A DNA stretch of 64,000 nt from Acridotheres tristis (taxonomy: Eukaryota > Chordata > Aves > Passeriformes > Sturnidae), in NCBI GenBank assembly GCA_037013685.1, contig CM072886.1, forward strand, positions 22,389,080 through 22,453,079. Direction: 5' to 3'. Every line of letters begins with the position of its first letter. Position 1 is the stretch's first letter. The notes below the pieces were generated by a model that made no database searches, was not told the origin of the DNA, and saw nothing but the letters and a program-made list of their open reading frames with translations. The translations under genes were made by a program, and so were the position numbers. Shown here piece by piece: positions 1-37,660 of the stretch.

Positions 1-495
1 AGTAGTTTAAAGTACAGAGAAGAACGTGGAAAAAAACTGGATGTGACAAGCAGTATTGTTTCTGGTTATGCAGTTCCAATTAGAATAGAATCATTGATCA
101 CACTAAGTGTTTTGAACAAATTAAATTTCTTAAACTCTGGAAAAATTACATTTCAAATTTTTTTATTTGTTGACATTTTCTTCTTAGCTGTAACTGAGAA
201 GAAACCTCTGCAAAATCACATTACACATGTTTCTTTAATTATCTGAGTAGGTTGTTACAGTAGCATAATCTCTCTTCTCAGGGTCAGAACAGTATATTGT
301 TTACAACCCTCTGAATTCCATTACAATCTACAGAGAAAGAAACTTGGTCTTAAGAACTGTTCTTCATAAAATACAGTCAGGGACTTTATCTGCATTTTGT
401 TACAGTGCCTAAATTATAAAATCAGCTCTTGCCATAGTTGGACTCACCTGGGTCACAAGACTGAAAATCTGCAGAGATGAAACTGTACAAGTACT

Positions 496-645
496 TCAAT
501 GCTGAGAACATATGCTGCTTGCAAAATAATAAGGAAAGCATGAAAATCTGTGATCAGTGCTATTGATGCCACTTTTTAGTTTCTGTAATACGGCTTTTAA
601 TTTTTCAACTGTTAACTGGAAAGGGTGACTTTCTTCATCAGTCAC
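496..645 (-). other. Exon-like segment, unassigned
   Basis: On the minus strand a pyrimidine-rich acceptor (TTTTTTCTCTGTAG) is followed at 645 by an open frame of 49 codons ending in TGA at 496-498. It begins VTDEESHPFQLTVEKLKAVL, an acidic stretch and then an amphipathic Lys/Leu helix, which is unlike typical random AT-rich translation. A second acceptor-like CTGCAG and a strong donor-like CAG/GTGAGT lie about 25-45 bases further downstream. I do not recognise the protein. It could be a terminal exon of an unlisted gene or alternative transcript, or chance. Confidence 0.2.
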
Positions 646-3600
646 CTACAGAGAAAAAAACATCAGCAAGAATAAAAAGATTGAATTTTCAAAGAGGGAA
701 CTAATGTTACACAACTTATGTGGAAAATACATCTTGCAGTGCTTGAGGGGAAACATTTGCAAACCAAATTTACTCGTAGTATGACAGACTGGGAGCTGAC
801 AAATGTCAGTGCAGAACAGTGCCTGCACAGAATGAGTGCAATCCTACACATCTTATGACACCCCCCTGCTGCCACTCTGCAGTCTGAGAAAATGATGGGC
901 TGTCTCAAAAAGCCCTGCACAGGTCCCATCTCTTCCCTTGGCCTCGGGTTGTAATTTCAGGTTTTTCTGATTGTTCCCTGTAAATGTCTGTTTATATATG
1001 TGAATGGCTTAAGTTCCATTCCACCGAAAAAGGGCCTGTGAAGAGGCTGTGTTCCACCCTACAGCCTTTTCTGGAATTCATATCACCATAGCAGGGAGCT
1101 GGAATAAGATATTCACTTAAAACCACTGAGAAATGAAATTAACAATTCTCATAAGCATTTCTCCCTCTGCCTGCCTGCCTGCTCCAGCTGCTCAGAAGAA
1201 GCACCCCGGGAAGGCTCTGCAGTGGCTCCCAACCATGGCCCCTTAGGACACATTGACTTTTCCTTGTGCTCCGTGGTACAGGGACCCTACATCCCTTAAG
1301 GACAGAGAGGATCAACCCTGTGTGTCTCATGCCACCCGAGCACTCTTCCTGCTCCCTGCTGCAAGAATTCTGCTTTAGACCCACTGTCCTCACCAAGACA
1401 TGGCTCAGTCAGCAGGACCTGCCATGCTGGACAGCTGCTGGGGAAGGACAAAGAGATCCAATCACTTAAACATGGGAAGATGGGCTGGTGTCAGTGCAGA
1501 TGTAAGGGAAGCCAAGACCTTTTTCTCCCTAGGATTCATAGAAAAAACAAGTTTCAGTACACTGACTTCAAGTGGGTTTTTTCCTACATCTATGTTTTAA
1601 ATACGTCCTTAATGAAGGACATTTTGATCTTTTAAAGCAAAAAAAAAAAAAGTCTTTTAGACATTTAGAAAATGAGCAGGTTTTTAGCTACTGGAAAAAT
1701 GACCATTAGAAAATGGGATAAGGCTTAGCTCTTGGCAAACACTAAAAGACTAAACCACCAAATAGCTCCTGTTGTAGCCTTTAAGTATCTAAACAAGGTC
1801 ACGATGCTCTAGTTAGTGCTTTGCCAGCAGTGCTTTGGTGATATACAAGCATTATATTAAAGTAATATATATTATTAAGAAATAATTTTATTTTTTACTG
1901 TTTCCTGAGACTTGGCAATAATTAAGAAAGTGGAGATTAGCACTGAATCTGTAATTAGTTCATCTGAAGGACCCAGTTACCTTCCCAACAGAAAACAGGC
2001 ATAAAACCATGTGGATGGTTTTAATCCTCCCAATGCTAATGCTGGAATTATATAACTTGGCATTTTAACATGACAGCATTTTGTGGGTGGTTCCAAACAT
2101 TTCGGTTTTTATTCTTTGCTTTTTATTCTACAAAGTAGCTGATCTCTGGAAATAAGGGAAGTGCCCAATACCTGCATGGCCTTAGTAATTTTTGATGTAT
2201 CAAAATCCAATGTGAGTGTCCACCCTGGGTCTCCACAAGCTCCATACTGTGCTACAGCTGTGCCTACATCGGGTAGTAATCATTCCTGCAGAGTACCAAG
2301 GGCTGGTCTTTTGTAAACAATGAACAAAGAGGTCATCTTTTTGCACCCAGGAGTCCCAGACTGACTTTGTCTCTGAGATGTCAGTCTTCACTGAAATAAT
2401 TTCAATTAATTCAAGCTATTAAAGACTTTTGGAGGTTGGTGTGGGACAGCACTGCTGAGAGATGCAAAATCTGCCCTGGTTACCTAATAGCAGCTGACAT
2501 GACTCTGCTGCTGTAGGACATTACAGGAAGGCCACGTACATGGAAGTCCTCCAAAAGCCCTGCCTGCTGTTAGAGGATAGAGAGGATTGATTTTTCTCAC
2601 TTCTTTTCTGTTAATCTGATTTATACTTGTGACCTGAACACCAGCAAACTGATTTAGCATTTCTACTACTGCCTGAGCATCTGAAAGTATTTAATCCTAG
2701 ACCTCTTAGCTGCATCACTGCAACAGCAGGCTAAACCTTAGTCAACAGATTTTCATTTCACTGTACCTAAGACAGATTGGTACTATTTGGACTATTTTAG
2801 AAATGGGAAAACTTAAGCAATTGAACCTTAGAACTAGATTTCTCAAATGGTGGCTGTAAATGGGTTATTTCCAAATGATGCTTCTGAGAGAGAAGTGATT
2901 CCTTACCTGTCAGTTGACATTGACAAATTGTAATCCAGTCTCCCAGCTTCGTTCCACAGGACTAACTCTGCAAATATCTGCTGACTTCATGCTAGAACTC
3001 TCTTCTGCTTCTGGTCTCTTCAAAGTTCCTCCACGGCTTATGGATTTATGATTGTTGTCTTAAGTTCTGGAAAGTAGGCTTCATTCCCACCCTACTGCAT
3101 GATCTTAGGAGCTATTAAATAATAAACAAGGAGTCAGATCCTCATGCATGATACAGCATGCATGGATTTTACTGTTTGCACAATAACTAGGAGTTATTAA
3201 ATAAATTAGACAGGAAGTCAAATTTTAAATTATATTAGTAGGATTATTATTATTTTAATTTTATATATATATGTATACACACATCTCCCCTGTTAACTTG
3301 AGTAAAATAGCCTGTGAAAAAATCAAGCTTATACAATGCTCTTGTTTTGAAATGGTATTTGAAAATATTTGTTTGCTTTTAGTCTGGAGAAATTGACTGT
3401 GTTTCCTTAATCCCACAAGAGAGGGATGGAGAAACTCCCTGTATGACATTAGATGCATACATTGGTTCAAACGAAATTTAAACTTGTTTGGTGAACTAAA
3501 AGGTGAAGTACCTCTCAAACCTAATATAAATGATAAAAAATAATGTTTTAACTAGGCTGTTAACTGTCATGCTTAAAATATTGTCAAGCAGAGTTCTAGC

Positions 3601-6364
3601 TGGTGACATATTCTATGAAACTTAAGGCTAAGTAATTTAAGCCTCCACAGATGTTGCTTATCTTTTAAGTTAATTTCAAATGGGTTAAGAAATCTTTTCC
3701 ATTTTTCTCTATGAAAATGGAGCAAAGTTTGATTCCTTAAGAAATCAGACAATAAATGACCTTGTGAAATTTTTACTATACACCAGAAATACTGTTTCCA
3801 AAAGAATAAATGTGATTTTATGGCAGGGTACCATTAAAAGGACTCAACAGATTGGATGGGATTTCATGTGCTCCAGTGTCCCCAATTCTTGGAAAAGAAG
3901 TCTGTAAGATTTTCGTCATTAGGAATTACCAGATTCCCTCTCAGTAAAAGCCTCTCAGTAGAGTTAACTGCACCAATTAAACTAGGATTTAACAGAATTG
4001 ACCTGCTGCCTCACTTTTTTTCCTCCAAAACTCTTTCCAGTCAATACTCAGTCCAGAATGGCAGACCACTTTTAAAACATACCAGTTTTAGAACTTTTCC
4101 AAAGCATCGTTTGAAAAAAATACCAGCTAACCAGCTGAAAGAAGATAGCTTCAAACATAGAATCTATTTTAAGAAAATGTATTGAATAGTAGTGGAAACC
4201 AACTTCCTATTAACAAATTTAAAGAACCCCTTGCACACTGGAAACAGGGTAACTGTTTACATCATTTATGTTTAAAACTTGTTTCTTCAGAAGTCCCTCA
4301 ACTATGGGGAAAGACTGGGCGGCAGTGAAGGACAGATCAGTGTCAGCTGACAATGTTGGTGACAACAGAAGTGAAAGAAAAAGGCTATCCCAGATTATCA
4401 AACCTTTATAAGGGCAGTAATATGTACCCAGAAAAACAGACATCATTATCCCTTAAGAGAGGTAGGAGTGACAGGAGACCTAGTGGGGAGGCATGGGATT
4501 TGTTCATCTCTAGGTTGCTGCTTCACAGAGCTTGTTTAGCTCTTGATGGAGGAGACTAGAAAACAGGTTCAAACACAGCACACATTGCTTGTCTGTCTCT
4601 GCTATCATCATGAGTCACTGCAGCTAAAGCCCACTGCCCTACAGAATGTGAAAGAAATGTCATTAAGTCCTTTTTCTCTTGGAGGGCCTCTCCCTCCCAG
4701 GCCTTGTGCAAGAGTCTCCACAGGTCACCTGATCCTCATTGCACAACACTTGAATAGAAGGGATTATCCTCCTCTGAGCTACAGATTTAATGCTACTTGT
4801 ACACCAGACTTTTAACAGACCTTAGCCAGGCTTTATTTACATTCTCTACTACCTTCCAAGGTAAGATGTCAATGCAAGTCAGAATGTAACCAAAGATCAC
4901 CTAACAGCAGGTAGTTATTCAGTGACATTGGCTCACATGAACCTGCCCACAGCATCATCCAGGTTATGCATATAGGGTAATGTCTGAACTAAATTGAGCT
5001 CGTTCACTGGTGAAATTCTTTGCATAGAGGAAGGAGGAAAAACAGAGAATTGGAACCTAGGCTTTCTGGGTTTTAAGAACATTTTCCATTATAGAGTAGC
5101 ATATAATTTTGGTTGAGGACTGGTAAGACCTTGGCATATAGCAAACCTTCTTTTTTAACTCTGCAATATAATACTTGGCTTATTCCAAATAAATGACTCC
5201 CAGTGTGAGGACAGTACAATAATCTATGGCATTGTCTTTGTTACCATCACAATTAGCCTGTCAGAATTAGCCTGTGACTGGTTCTTTCAGAGTTAAGTAT
5301 CAGTGCATTATGAGGTTATCAGTACTAGGAAGGTTAAATAATTTCCATTTCTAATGAATCTTGTACAATCATTATCTAGACCAACACTGAAGAGCAGATG
5401 CTGCTGCTAATTTTGGCTAATCGGATGTTTTTGTAATATCTGAAGATTTCTTTACTAAGCAAAGAAGATGTAATAAACCACACTGTTCTTTAAACAATTT
5501 TGACAAGGAGAGAGCTGGAAGACCATCTTCTTATAGCAGCTCTGGGTGTAGGACAGAACCCCTGACTGAAAAATCTTTAAGGCAGTAGGTGAAAGACTAA
5601 GTGAAAATTCCTATTGGCACCTGAGAAACTGTAAGAACTAATCAGTGAAATTAACTGTGCTGAAGTTTCAAATGCAAATATTTGAAATGATGGTAATACA
5701 GTATTTCCTTGCCTTAGAGATGAAGACTATTTTGAAGGGGAAGCGAAATGCTGTGAAAAGGTCAAATAGACTCATGGGAAACATCTCCAGTTTTCTTTCC
5801 TGCCTCCTCCTTCCTTCCCCCTCCTTGTGTTAAGACCTGGTTATCTCTGTATCAGTTAAGGAACACAACTCTTCAACAATCTCCATGGAAGACAGTCGTT
5901 GTGAATAATTTCAGGATGTAACATTAGAAAACTTCCAAGCATCTGAAATATTTTTAGCAGTCTCCGGGAAGAAAAGTTAGGGGTAAGAAGGCGCAGTTGT
6001 GAAATGCAATTTGGTATTCTTCTGATTAACAAACGGTGGCACAGAACAAGATGCAAGTATCTTGGTCTGTTTTTTCCTGCTATAGTTGAAAGAGTATATT
6101 CTGGAAGTATTAGTCTAGTTGCCTGCTAATATACATATGAAGTACCACCCTCATCTAAGCCCTCCGAAGGCCATTAGAGAATGGCTTTATAGAATATTTT
6201 AAAAACATATCCCCCATTAATATTACAGTCTATTTGAACAGTTTCTGTTTGTTGTGAGGGAGTAATCAGGGACAGGAAATCATTGTTAGATTGTGGAAAT
6301 TAAAATTTAAAAGTTTATATGATAAACAGCTGGACAGAACATAACCAATGTTCTCTCAAAAAAA

Positions 6365-6370
6365 TTTAAT
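6365..6370 (-). terminator. Candidate PEX1 poly(A) signal (ATTAAA)
   Basis: TTTAAT on the plus strand reads ATTAAA on the minus strand, about 180 bases past the PEX1 stop codon. Another ATTAAA lies at 6494-6499, only about 50 bases past the stop. The first canonical AATAAA I found on this strand is much further away, at 4832-4837. Which of these is used cannot be told from sequence alone. Confidence 0.25.
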
Positions 6371-6551
6371 ATCAATCTAAAGGAGGACAATTTTCTTCAA
6401 AATAAAATGTGACATAATTTTACAGAATGTTAGTTTAAAAGAAACATCTTCAACTGCTGCATTAATAAATCCATATGAATATAAATAATCTGATTTAATC
6501 ACATCTGTCATTTCCAGTTACAGTTTAGCAATTACAAGCAAATACAGATTA

Positions 6552-31602
<25,051 letters not shown>

Positions 31603-31855
31603 GGCCGCAGCCGCCGAGCCCTACTCGCCCGCTCCGCCCGGGCACGGAGCCGCCTACCGGGCGGGCACGGGGGGTAATGCTCCCTGCCACCCCCGGGGCA
31701 GTGGTACAACCCACTGCCGGCCAATGCGGGCGCGGCATTTCCCCACCGCCCGCCTCTGATTGGTTCCTTCGCTGCGGCCCGCGGCTCCTCCTCCCCGCCG
31801 CACGGAGGGAGCCAATGGGGGCTGTGCGTCGCGGGGCGCGGTGGGCGATGGGAAG
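31603..31855. promoter_or_regulatory. Bidirectional CpG-island promoter PEX1/RBM48
   Basis: The two start codons point away from each other and are separated by only 253 bases of CpG-rich DNA; the island continues into both first exons (about 31300-32160). Three CCAAT boxes lie at 31721-31725 (forward), 31759-31763 (as ATTGG) and 31812-31816 (forward), the usual NF-Y layout of TATA-less divergent promoters. No TATA box is seen. The two genes are therefore probably co-transcribed from one open region. Confidence 0.8.
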
Positions 31856-31863
31856 ATGGCGGC
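31853..31863 (+). promoter_or_regulatory. YY1-type element at the RBM48 start codon
   Basis: AAGATGGCGGC is an exact match to the extended YY1 consensus found just downstream of housekeeping transcription starts. Here its ATG is also the RBM48 initiation codon, with A at -3 and G at +4, so one 11-base word serves both as likely activator site and as Kozak context. Confidence 0.65.
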
Positions 31864-34800
31864 CGACAGCAGCGGTGCACCGGGGGCTCCGTGCCGGCAC
31901 CACGCACAGCTGGGAGCCTGCGAGTCGCGCGCCAAGTACCGCGAGGGGTGGCGGCCGCGCGCTGTGAAGGTGCTGGGGAAGGGGGCGGTGTCGGGAGGAG
32001 CCGCTGTGGGTGAGAGGGTTGGGGGGTGGCTGGGCCTGCGCCGCACTCCCGCGGCTCCCGGGGAGGCAGAGAAGGAGGCCCTGGCCCCGGCCTGCTGCCC
32101 GGCAGGAGTTTCTCGTTGTTGCAGCAGAACGGCGAGATTTGGATATCTCTGTGTGCGCTCAGCGTACAGCGAGCTGTAGCGGCACCTTAAAGGGCTGGAG
32201 TGAGAAAGGAACCGCTGAAGTTGAAAAAGACCTTTAAGATTATGAAGTCCAACCTGCATCTGTTTCCAGCCTCTTGTCAGGGAGTTGTAGAGAGCAATAA
32301 GATCTTCCCGAACCACCTTTTTTCCAGGCTGAGTCCCCCCAGTTCGCTGAGCTCCTCCTCATCAGACCTGTGACCCAGACCCTTCACCAGCTCCGTTGCC
32401 CTTCTCTGGACATGCTCCGACACCTCAGTGTCTTGGAGAGAGAGGCCCTGAACTGAGCCCAGGATTTGCAGTGTGGTCTCACCAGTGCCGAACAATGGCC
32501 ACTCCTTGCAGACACACATAAGGCACGTGTCTTTTACTGTCACCACCCTCCTGTAAAATTTCAAATCCTCCATACTTCATGAAGCCTCAAAGCTATTAAG
32601 TTCTTTTATTCTTCCACGTGTACACGGTGGGACAGAGAGCCTTGTGCATCCACAGAACTCTGGCCACCACAGGCATCCAGCCATCACTGGGCACTGGAGA
32701 ATATAGACAGGAGAAACAGCATGGATGTCCCAAGTGTGGAAAAACCTTGTTTGAAACTCTTCTTCCTGGACAAGAAAGAGGTAGAAGGACAAACCTGCTC
32801 CCCCAAAAAATTTGCATAGTGAAAGCATCAGGTTTCTTCAATCCCTTGTTCCCAAAAGAATGTGGATGGGAATATGCTGCTGCCACAAGAAAACTTATGC
32901 GACCTGCCTGTGGAGACTATTTTTTATAGTGGAAGTTTGATAGTTGATTTCCAAAGCATTTCCACTTTGTCCAGAATAATTTTTTTTTTGAGAAAAATGT
33001 GTCACTTACGCAGTCTAAATGTTTGTGTTTTGGGTTGTTGTTTTCTTTAACAAACTCTGGATAAATTTCCTTTGATCTCAAGGATAAGCTGCATAGCTGC
33101 CTGTTGTACATAGTAAGCCATCAGAAAGCTTAGCTTAGAGCCTACTATGTGACAGTCACTACACAAAGCAGAAGAGAATGGCTGGTTTGGTTTATAACGT
33201 GTTGGGATAAGACTTTGTTTGTCTCATCATCCAGATTTTATCTGCGTATCTTAAAAATGCATACTGTTGGATCACTAATGCAAGGAGACAGCTCTACAAA
33301 CACAGGATTTACCTCAGGGAATTTGAGTAATTGTTTTTAAACTCCCTGTGTGGGAAAAAACATTTTTCTCACCTGCATGACTTCTCTGCCTATGAAGTCT
33401 GGTTTTTCAGTGTTTTTTTAGTATTTTGTCAGAATGAACTCTTATGGACTGGTTACTAGTACATTTTGCATGGAAGTTGGCCAGAGACTTAAGAGATTTT
33501 ACTCAGCAACTGGCAGTTGTCAGAAGTACTCTGACCTTGTATAGAAAAGTCAAGTCTCATTTGTGTTTTACTATGCATGAGAGGCTTGAGTTCAGCTCTT
33601 GCTCAGTGATGAAGAGGTCCCAAATAACCATGCCCTTACTATCCTGCAAAATAGAGTACATAGGGGTTTCCAGCATTCTGAGAGGATTTGGAGAACAGAA
33701 AACATGGAGAAAATGCCTGCCTTTTGCAATGAAGCAAGAATGGGAATGGTTTTGAATAGTCTTTGTTTTTGTTTTTTTCAGGTTTACACTATCAACTTGG
33801 AATCTCGCTATTTACTGATACAAGGAGTTCCTGCATTAGGTGTTATGAAGGAATTAGTTGAACAATTTGCATTATATGGTGCCATTGAGGAATATCATGC
33901 TCTAGATGAATATCCAGCAGAACAGTTTACTGAAGTGTATCTTATAAAATTCAAAAAACTCCAGTGTGCAAGGTATGGGATAGGGCAATATCTGCCTCGT
34001 GCTGTCTTAATCTTTTACCTTCTGTACTTACAATGTGTTAAGTTTCTAGAGAGTTGGAGTAAAATCCTCAGTTTTGTCGATACACTTTAATTACCTTCAG
34101 GGTGGCCAAGAAAAAAATGGATGAACGAAGTTTCTTTGGTAGTTTGCTGCACGTGTGCTATGCTCCAGAATTTGAAACAGTCCAAGAAACTAGAGAGAAG
34201 CTGCAGGATAGAAGAAAGTATATAGCAAAAGCAACAAATCAAAGAGGTTTGTGATTAAATTTCCTGAAAAATTTTTATGTTCTTCAGGGCTGGGTGGGGT
34301 TTTGGTTAAAGTGCCCATTAAAGGTGCTATAGTGTGTTGACGCCAGCTAAATGCCAGGCACCCCCCAAAGCTGCTCACTCACTGCCCTCCACAGACTGGA
34401 CAGAGGAGAGAAAATTTAACAAACAGTTCACAGATTGAGATAAGGACTGGGAGAGATCACTCATCAAATATCATTGAAGGCAAAACAGGCTCAACTTAGA
34501 AACATAAAGTGAATTTATTACTAACAAAATCAGAACAGGATAATGAGAAGTAAAATAAGCTCTTATCTCTGCCCCCCTCACTCCCCTTCCAGTTCTACCC
34601 CCTCCTCAGCAGTGCAAGGGGACAGGGAATGGGGGTTATGCTCAGTTCATCACCTGTGGCTTCTCCTGCTGCTCAGGGAAAGGAGTCGTTCCCCTGCTGC
34701 ACCGTGGGGTTCATCCCATGGGAGACAGTTCTCTCTTAACCTCTCCAACATAGCTCCATCTCATGAGCAACAGCTCCCTGTGACCTGCTGCAGTGTGAGT

Positions 34801-37399
34801 CCCTCCCATGGGGTCAGTCCTGCCCAAACTGCTGCAGTGTGAGTCCATCCCATGGGGATCAGTCCTCCCCAGACTGCTGCAGTGTGAGTCCATCCCATGG
34901 GGATCAGTCCTCCCCAGACTGCTGCAGTGTGAGTCCATCCCATGGGGATCAGTCCTCCCCAGACTGCTGTGGTGTGGGTCACTCTTCCATGGGGTGCATT
35001 CCTCCAAGGACAGGCTGCTCCAGCCTGGGAGCAGGGCCCCTCTCTCCATGGGTCTCCCACAGGGTCACAGCCTCCTCCCAAGCACCCACGTGCTCTGGCG
35101 TGGGGCTCCTCCATGGGCTGTGGGTGGATCCCTGCATCCCCATGGGTCTCCAGGGGCTGTGGTTATTTTATCTCTCTTCTTACATCTGTTACCACACAGG
35201 TGTTGCCACCATTTCTAATCGGCCCAGCCTTGGCCAGTGGCACATCCATCTTTGGAGCCACCAGGGATTGGCTGCTGGACACTGAGGAAGCTGCTGGCAG
35301 CTTCTCACAGAAGCCACCCCTGTAGCCCTCCCACTGCCCCATACAAACCCAATACAGCTGCATTTTAAGTATGTCTACAGGGAGACATCTCTCAGTATTT
35401 AGAGAACTATATAATTTTCAAAGTAATTTTTGGCTTTGGTTAAGACTAAAATAATGAAATGCTTAAGCTTTAATAATGAAGTATTTCCTTCATTTTTTGT
35501 TTTCTTTCAAACTGTTACCAGAAATTTAAAGCACTGGCAGAAAATCTGGGATCACACTTCCACCCTTGTTCCAGCCTCCTCAGGCATGCCAAGGGACAGT
35601 TTTGGAAGGAGAACCAGATATACCAGAACCTTCAAAAAATTTCTCCAGCTCATATCTTTCCACTGGGGGAATGTTAAGAATGGACTGTGTTTAAAAAGGC
35701 TCCTGTACTGCAGAGCTCCCAGGAAGCACTGAAGGCAGGGCAGGCTGAGGAATAAACAAATGGATGAGCACAAACTTCTCCTCTCTTGTGCTCACATACT
35801 TGGGTATCATTATTCATTCTGTGAGGTTTTCTAAAGGGAGTAAACCCACTGATTTTTACATCAAATCATCTGAGTTTTTTCTATGTTACAAACCAGCAAA
35901 GGCACTGGACTGGAAAACTGGTTTAAAAGTTGAATTTGTTATATTATATTTGAAGCTTAAAAAATCACAGAAAGGTAGCTGGGAATCAAATAGCACTATA
36001 TAGGTATTGTTTCTGCATTTATATAAAAAGTTTTGTTCTTGGGTGTAAGGACTAATGATGATATGAAATATTGAAGACGCTTCTTTGTTTTTGTTTTAAA
36101 GATTGTTTTGTGTTAAAGAAAGTAGAAGGCCCTAAGAAGACAGCCTCAAAGAACTCTGAGCAAGACTGTCCATGGAATTCATTGGGATCACATGTAGCCA
36201 CTAACTGGGATCCATCCTGTTTTACAAGTTCTCCTGGGGTATCCCACAACATAGCATATCCCTCTGGGAATCAGAATGAGAGCTTGTTAACATCTCCACA
36301 CTATGATAACAATTGTGCTGACATTTCTGGGTACTTTGGTCAAAACACATCTTTAACTCCAAGTGTACATCCAGGAGGACATACTCCACCCACTTCCTTA
36401 ATGCAGCAAAGAATGGTTCCAGCTTGCAATGGAATTGACAGGTTTATGCCTCGTACAACTCATCTGCAAGAACGGAAGAGGAAGAGAGAAGAAGGTAACA
36501 AGTTTTCCCTCATTGGAACGAGTGAGGACAATACTGAAGTTGTTATTGGTCCACAACTACCAGAAATACCTAAAGTGGATATGGATGATGAGTCTTTGAA
36601 TACTTCAGCTACATTAATTCGAAATAAACTGAAAGAGGTATGGGTTCTTAAAGTTCTAATAGTTCAAACATAGGTGCTTGTTATCCATAAAATTAGTGAC
36701 TCTCTGATAGCTTTATTCAGCATTTACTTATTATCAGTTTATCTGCCACTTAAAACTAGTGCTCTTACTATTTAACTTTTCCACAATCTAGAATATTGCA
36801 GGCAATTCTACTCCAGACCTCTTACACTACACTTGAGAAAGTGTAAATGTCAGTGCATGATCTTACATGATTTTTAGTAAACCACTTTTTTTTCCCTGAC
36901 GTGTGAAGGCATGATAACGTTTCTGCTTTCTCTTCATTTCCTGAAATACCTGAGTTTATAAAGCACATTAAACGTTGCTTGAAAACACCTCTGTTAGGAA
37001 GAAGGGAGATGACATATGTAATACTGTATCACTGACTATCTGAAATCAGTTTGTGTAGTTAAATACAAAATCTGAAATCAGTTTGTTTGTACTATAAAAA
37101 AAGGTAGTGCTAAGTCTTCTAAGTTTCACCTTTCTTGTGTTTAATGCTGCCTTTGGTGTTACTTTTTCCTCTAGTCAGCAGGAAAATTCAATGCAAGTGT
37201 GATGATAGTAATAAATCCCTCCCAATCCTCAAATCTTGGAGATGTAGCCTTACTCTAAAATGAGCATTAAAAAGTAATGGTTACAGGTTACTAATTTTTT
37301 TCCTCTCCAATTTAGGTAGCAGGTTCTGTTTCAACGTCTGTGGAAAAGCCAGAGAGCAGCTCAGCCAAACCACTTGTAAAGCAGAGAAGAAGAATATAG
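31856..37399 (+). CDS. RBM48, RRM protein of the minor spliceosome, 5 exons
   Basis: RBM48 is a nuclear RNA-recognition-motif protein that with ARMC7 supports splicing of U12-type introns. Coding exons: 31856-31969, 33782-33972, 34101-34246, 36102-36637, 37316-37399, 1071 nt in all (356 aa; human 367). Exon 1 encodes a short lead ending [14 protein letters not shown]. The RRM covers roughly residues 39-120, from [17 protein letters not shown] through [11 protein letters not shown]. Exon 4 is long and Ser/Asn/His-rich and poorly conserved until [18 protein letters not shown], which is diagnostic. The protein ends in a basic QRRRI like its homologues. An in-frame ATG at 31760 was not chosen because it would add unrelated GC-rich sequence, while 31856 has a better context and matches the family. 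Intron 1 holds a CR1 piece and intron 3 a solo LTR in sense orientation. Confidence 0.96.
32212..32520 (-). mobile_element. CR1 LINE 3' fragment, antisense
   Basis: Starts with the eroded CR1 terminus (TTGAAAAAGACCTTTAAGA followed by TTATGAAGTCCAACC) and continues through typical CR1 3' text such as CTCTGGACATGCTCC and GTGTGGTCTCACCAGTGCC. It is 5'-truncated, carries no reverse transcriptase, and lies in RBM48 intron 1 on the opposite strand. Confidence 0.8.
34332..35362 (+). mobile_element. Solo LTR of an avian endogenous retrovirus
   Basis: Begins TGTGTTGACGCCAGCTAAAT and ends ...AACCCAATACAGCTGCA, with the TG...CA ends of an LTR. Text between, such as GGATAATGAGAAGTAAAAT near the start and TTCTCACAGAAGCCACCCC near the end, matches a family I know as abundant in songbirds; I cannot name the subfamily. 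No gag, pol or env frame is attached, so it is a recombined single LTR. It sits in RBM48 intron 3 in the gene's direction. No clear target-site duplication was found. A second copy lies at 61355-62799. Confidence 0.75.
34787..34975 (+). repeat. 45-base tandem repeat inside the LTR
   Basis: Units beginning GCTGCAGTGTGAGTCC start at 34787, 34831, 34876, 34921 and (diverged) 34966, a period of 45 bases. The second, third and fourth are nearly identical, so the array expanded recently compared with the age of the LTR. The open frames across it on both strands are by-products of a period divisible by three. Confidence 0.9.
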
Positions 37400-37473
37400 A
37401 TACTGCTGGCAGCATCTTCCAATAGTCCTTTTCTAAAGAATATAATTTAAAATATATATTTTTTATGTAAAAA

Positions 37474-37479
37474 AATAAA
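37474..37479 (+). terminator. RBM48 poly(A) signal (AATAAA)
   Basis: A canonical AATAAA 75 bases after the RBM48 stop codon, followed by a T-rich stretch. This gives a very short 3' UTR. Confidence 0.75.
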
Positions 37480-37660
37480 ACTTTCTTTATACTGTATTTC
37501 CCAGTAATTCTCTGTTAAAAATTGTTTCAGTTTGTTACTGGGAATGAGAAAACCAATATACAGTATTATTTTTGCAGTGCTGTCTTGTGTAACTCATACT
37601 GTAACATATTTTGTAACTCACAAAGAACTCTATTTAGGTAGAGTTACAGAAGAAAATTCA

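Larger units (their letters stand above)
1..6551. other. Intergenic region left of the PEX1 3' end
   Basis: AT-rich DNA with no reading frame that resembles a known protein. In the human order the next gene on this side is GATAD1, convergent with PEX1, but no GATAD1 coding sequence is visible, so any such gene lies beyond the window. The part next to 6551 must hold the PEX1 3' UTR. Apart from one exon-like segment near 496-645 on the minus strand (separate entry) and short TA/CA-rich runs around 3262-3285, I see nothing definable. Confidence 0.6.

Noticed and set aside
3856..4185. 109-codon plus-strand frame
   Set aside because: No domain, no splice-site context, composition like the surrounding intergenic DNA.
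1..6551. Search for an envelope-derived gene like the one beside human PEX1
   Set aside because: No envelope-like or other retroviral frame is visible here; the human element is primate-specific.
31760..31855. In-frame upstream ATG for RBM48
   Set aside because: The extra 32 residues are promoter-derived, lie across CCAAT boxes, and are not part of RBM48 in other vertebrates. The ATG at 31856 has a better context.
32618..32929. Frame with a CPKCGK motif suggesting a zinc finger
   Set aside because: Only a single Cys pair without the His pair or linker, inside RBM48 intron 1; probably chance.
34711..35325. Repetitive open frames with recurring [19 protein letters not shown] text
   Set aside because: They are a by-product of a 45-base tandem repeat (a multiple of three) in a solo LTR.
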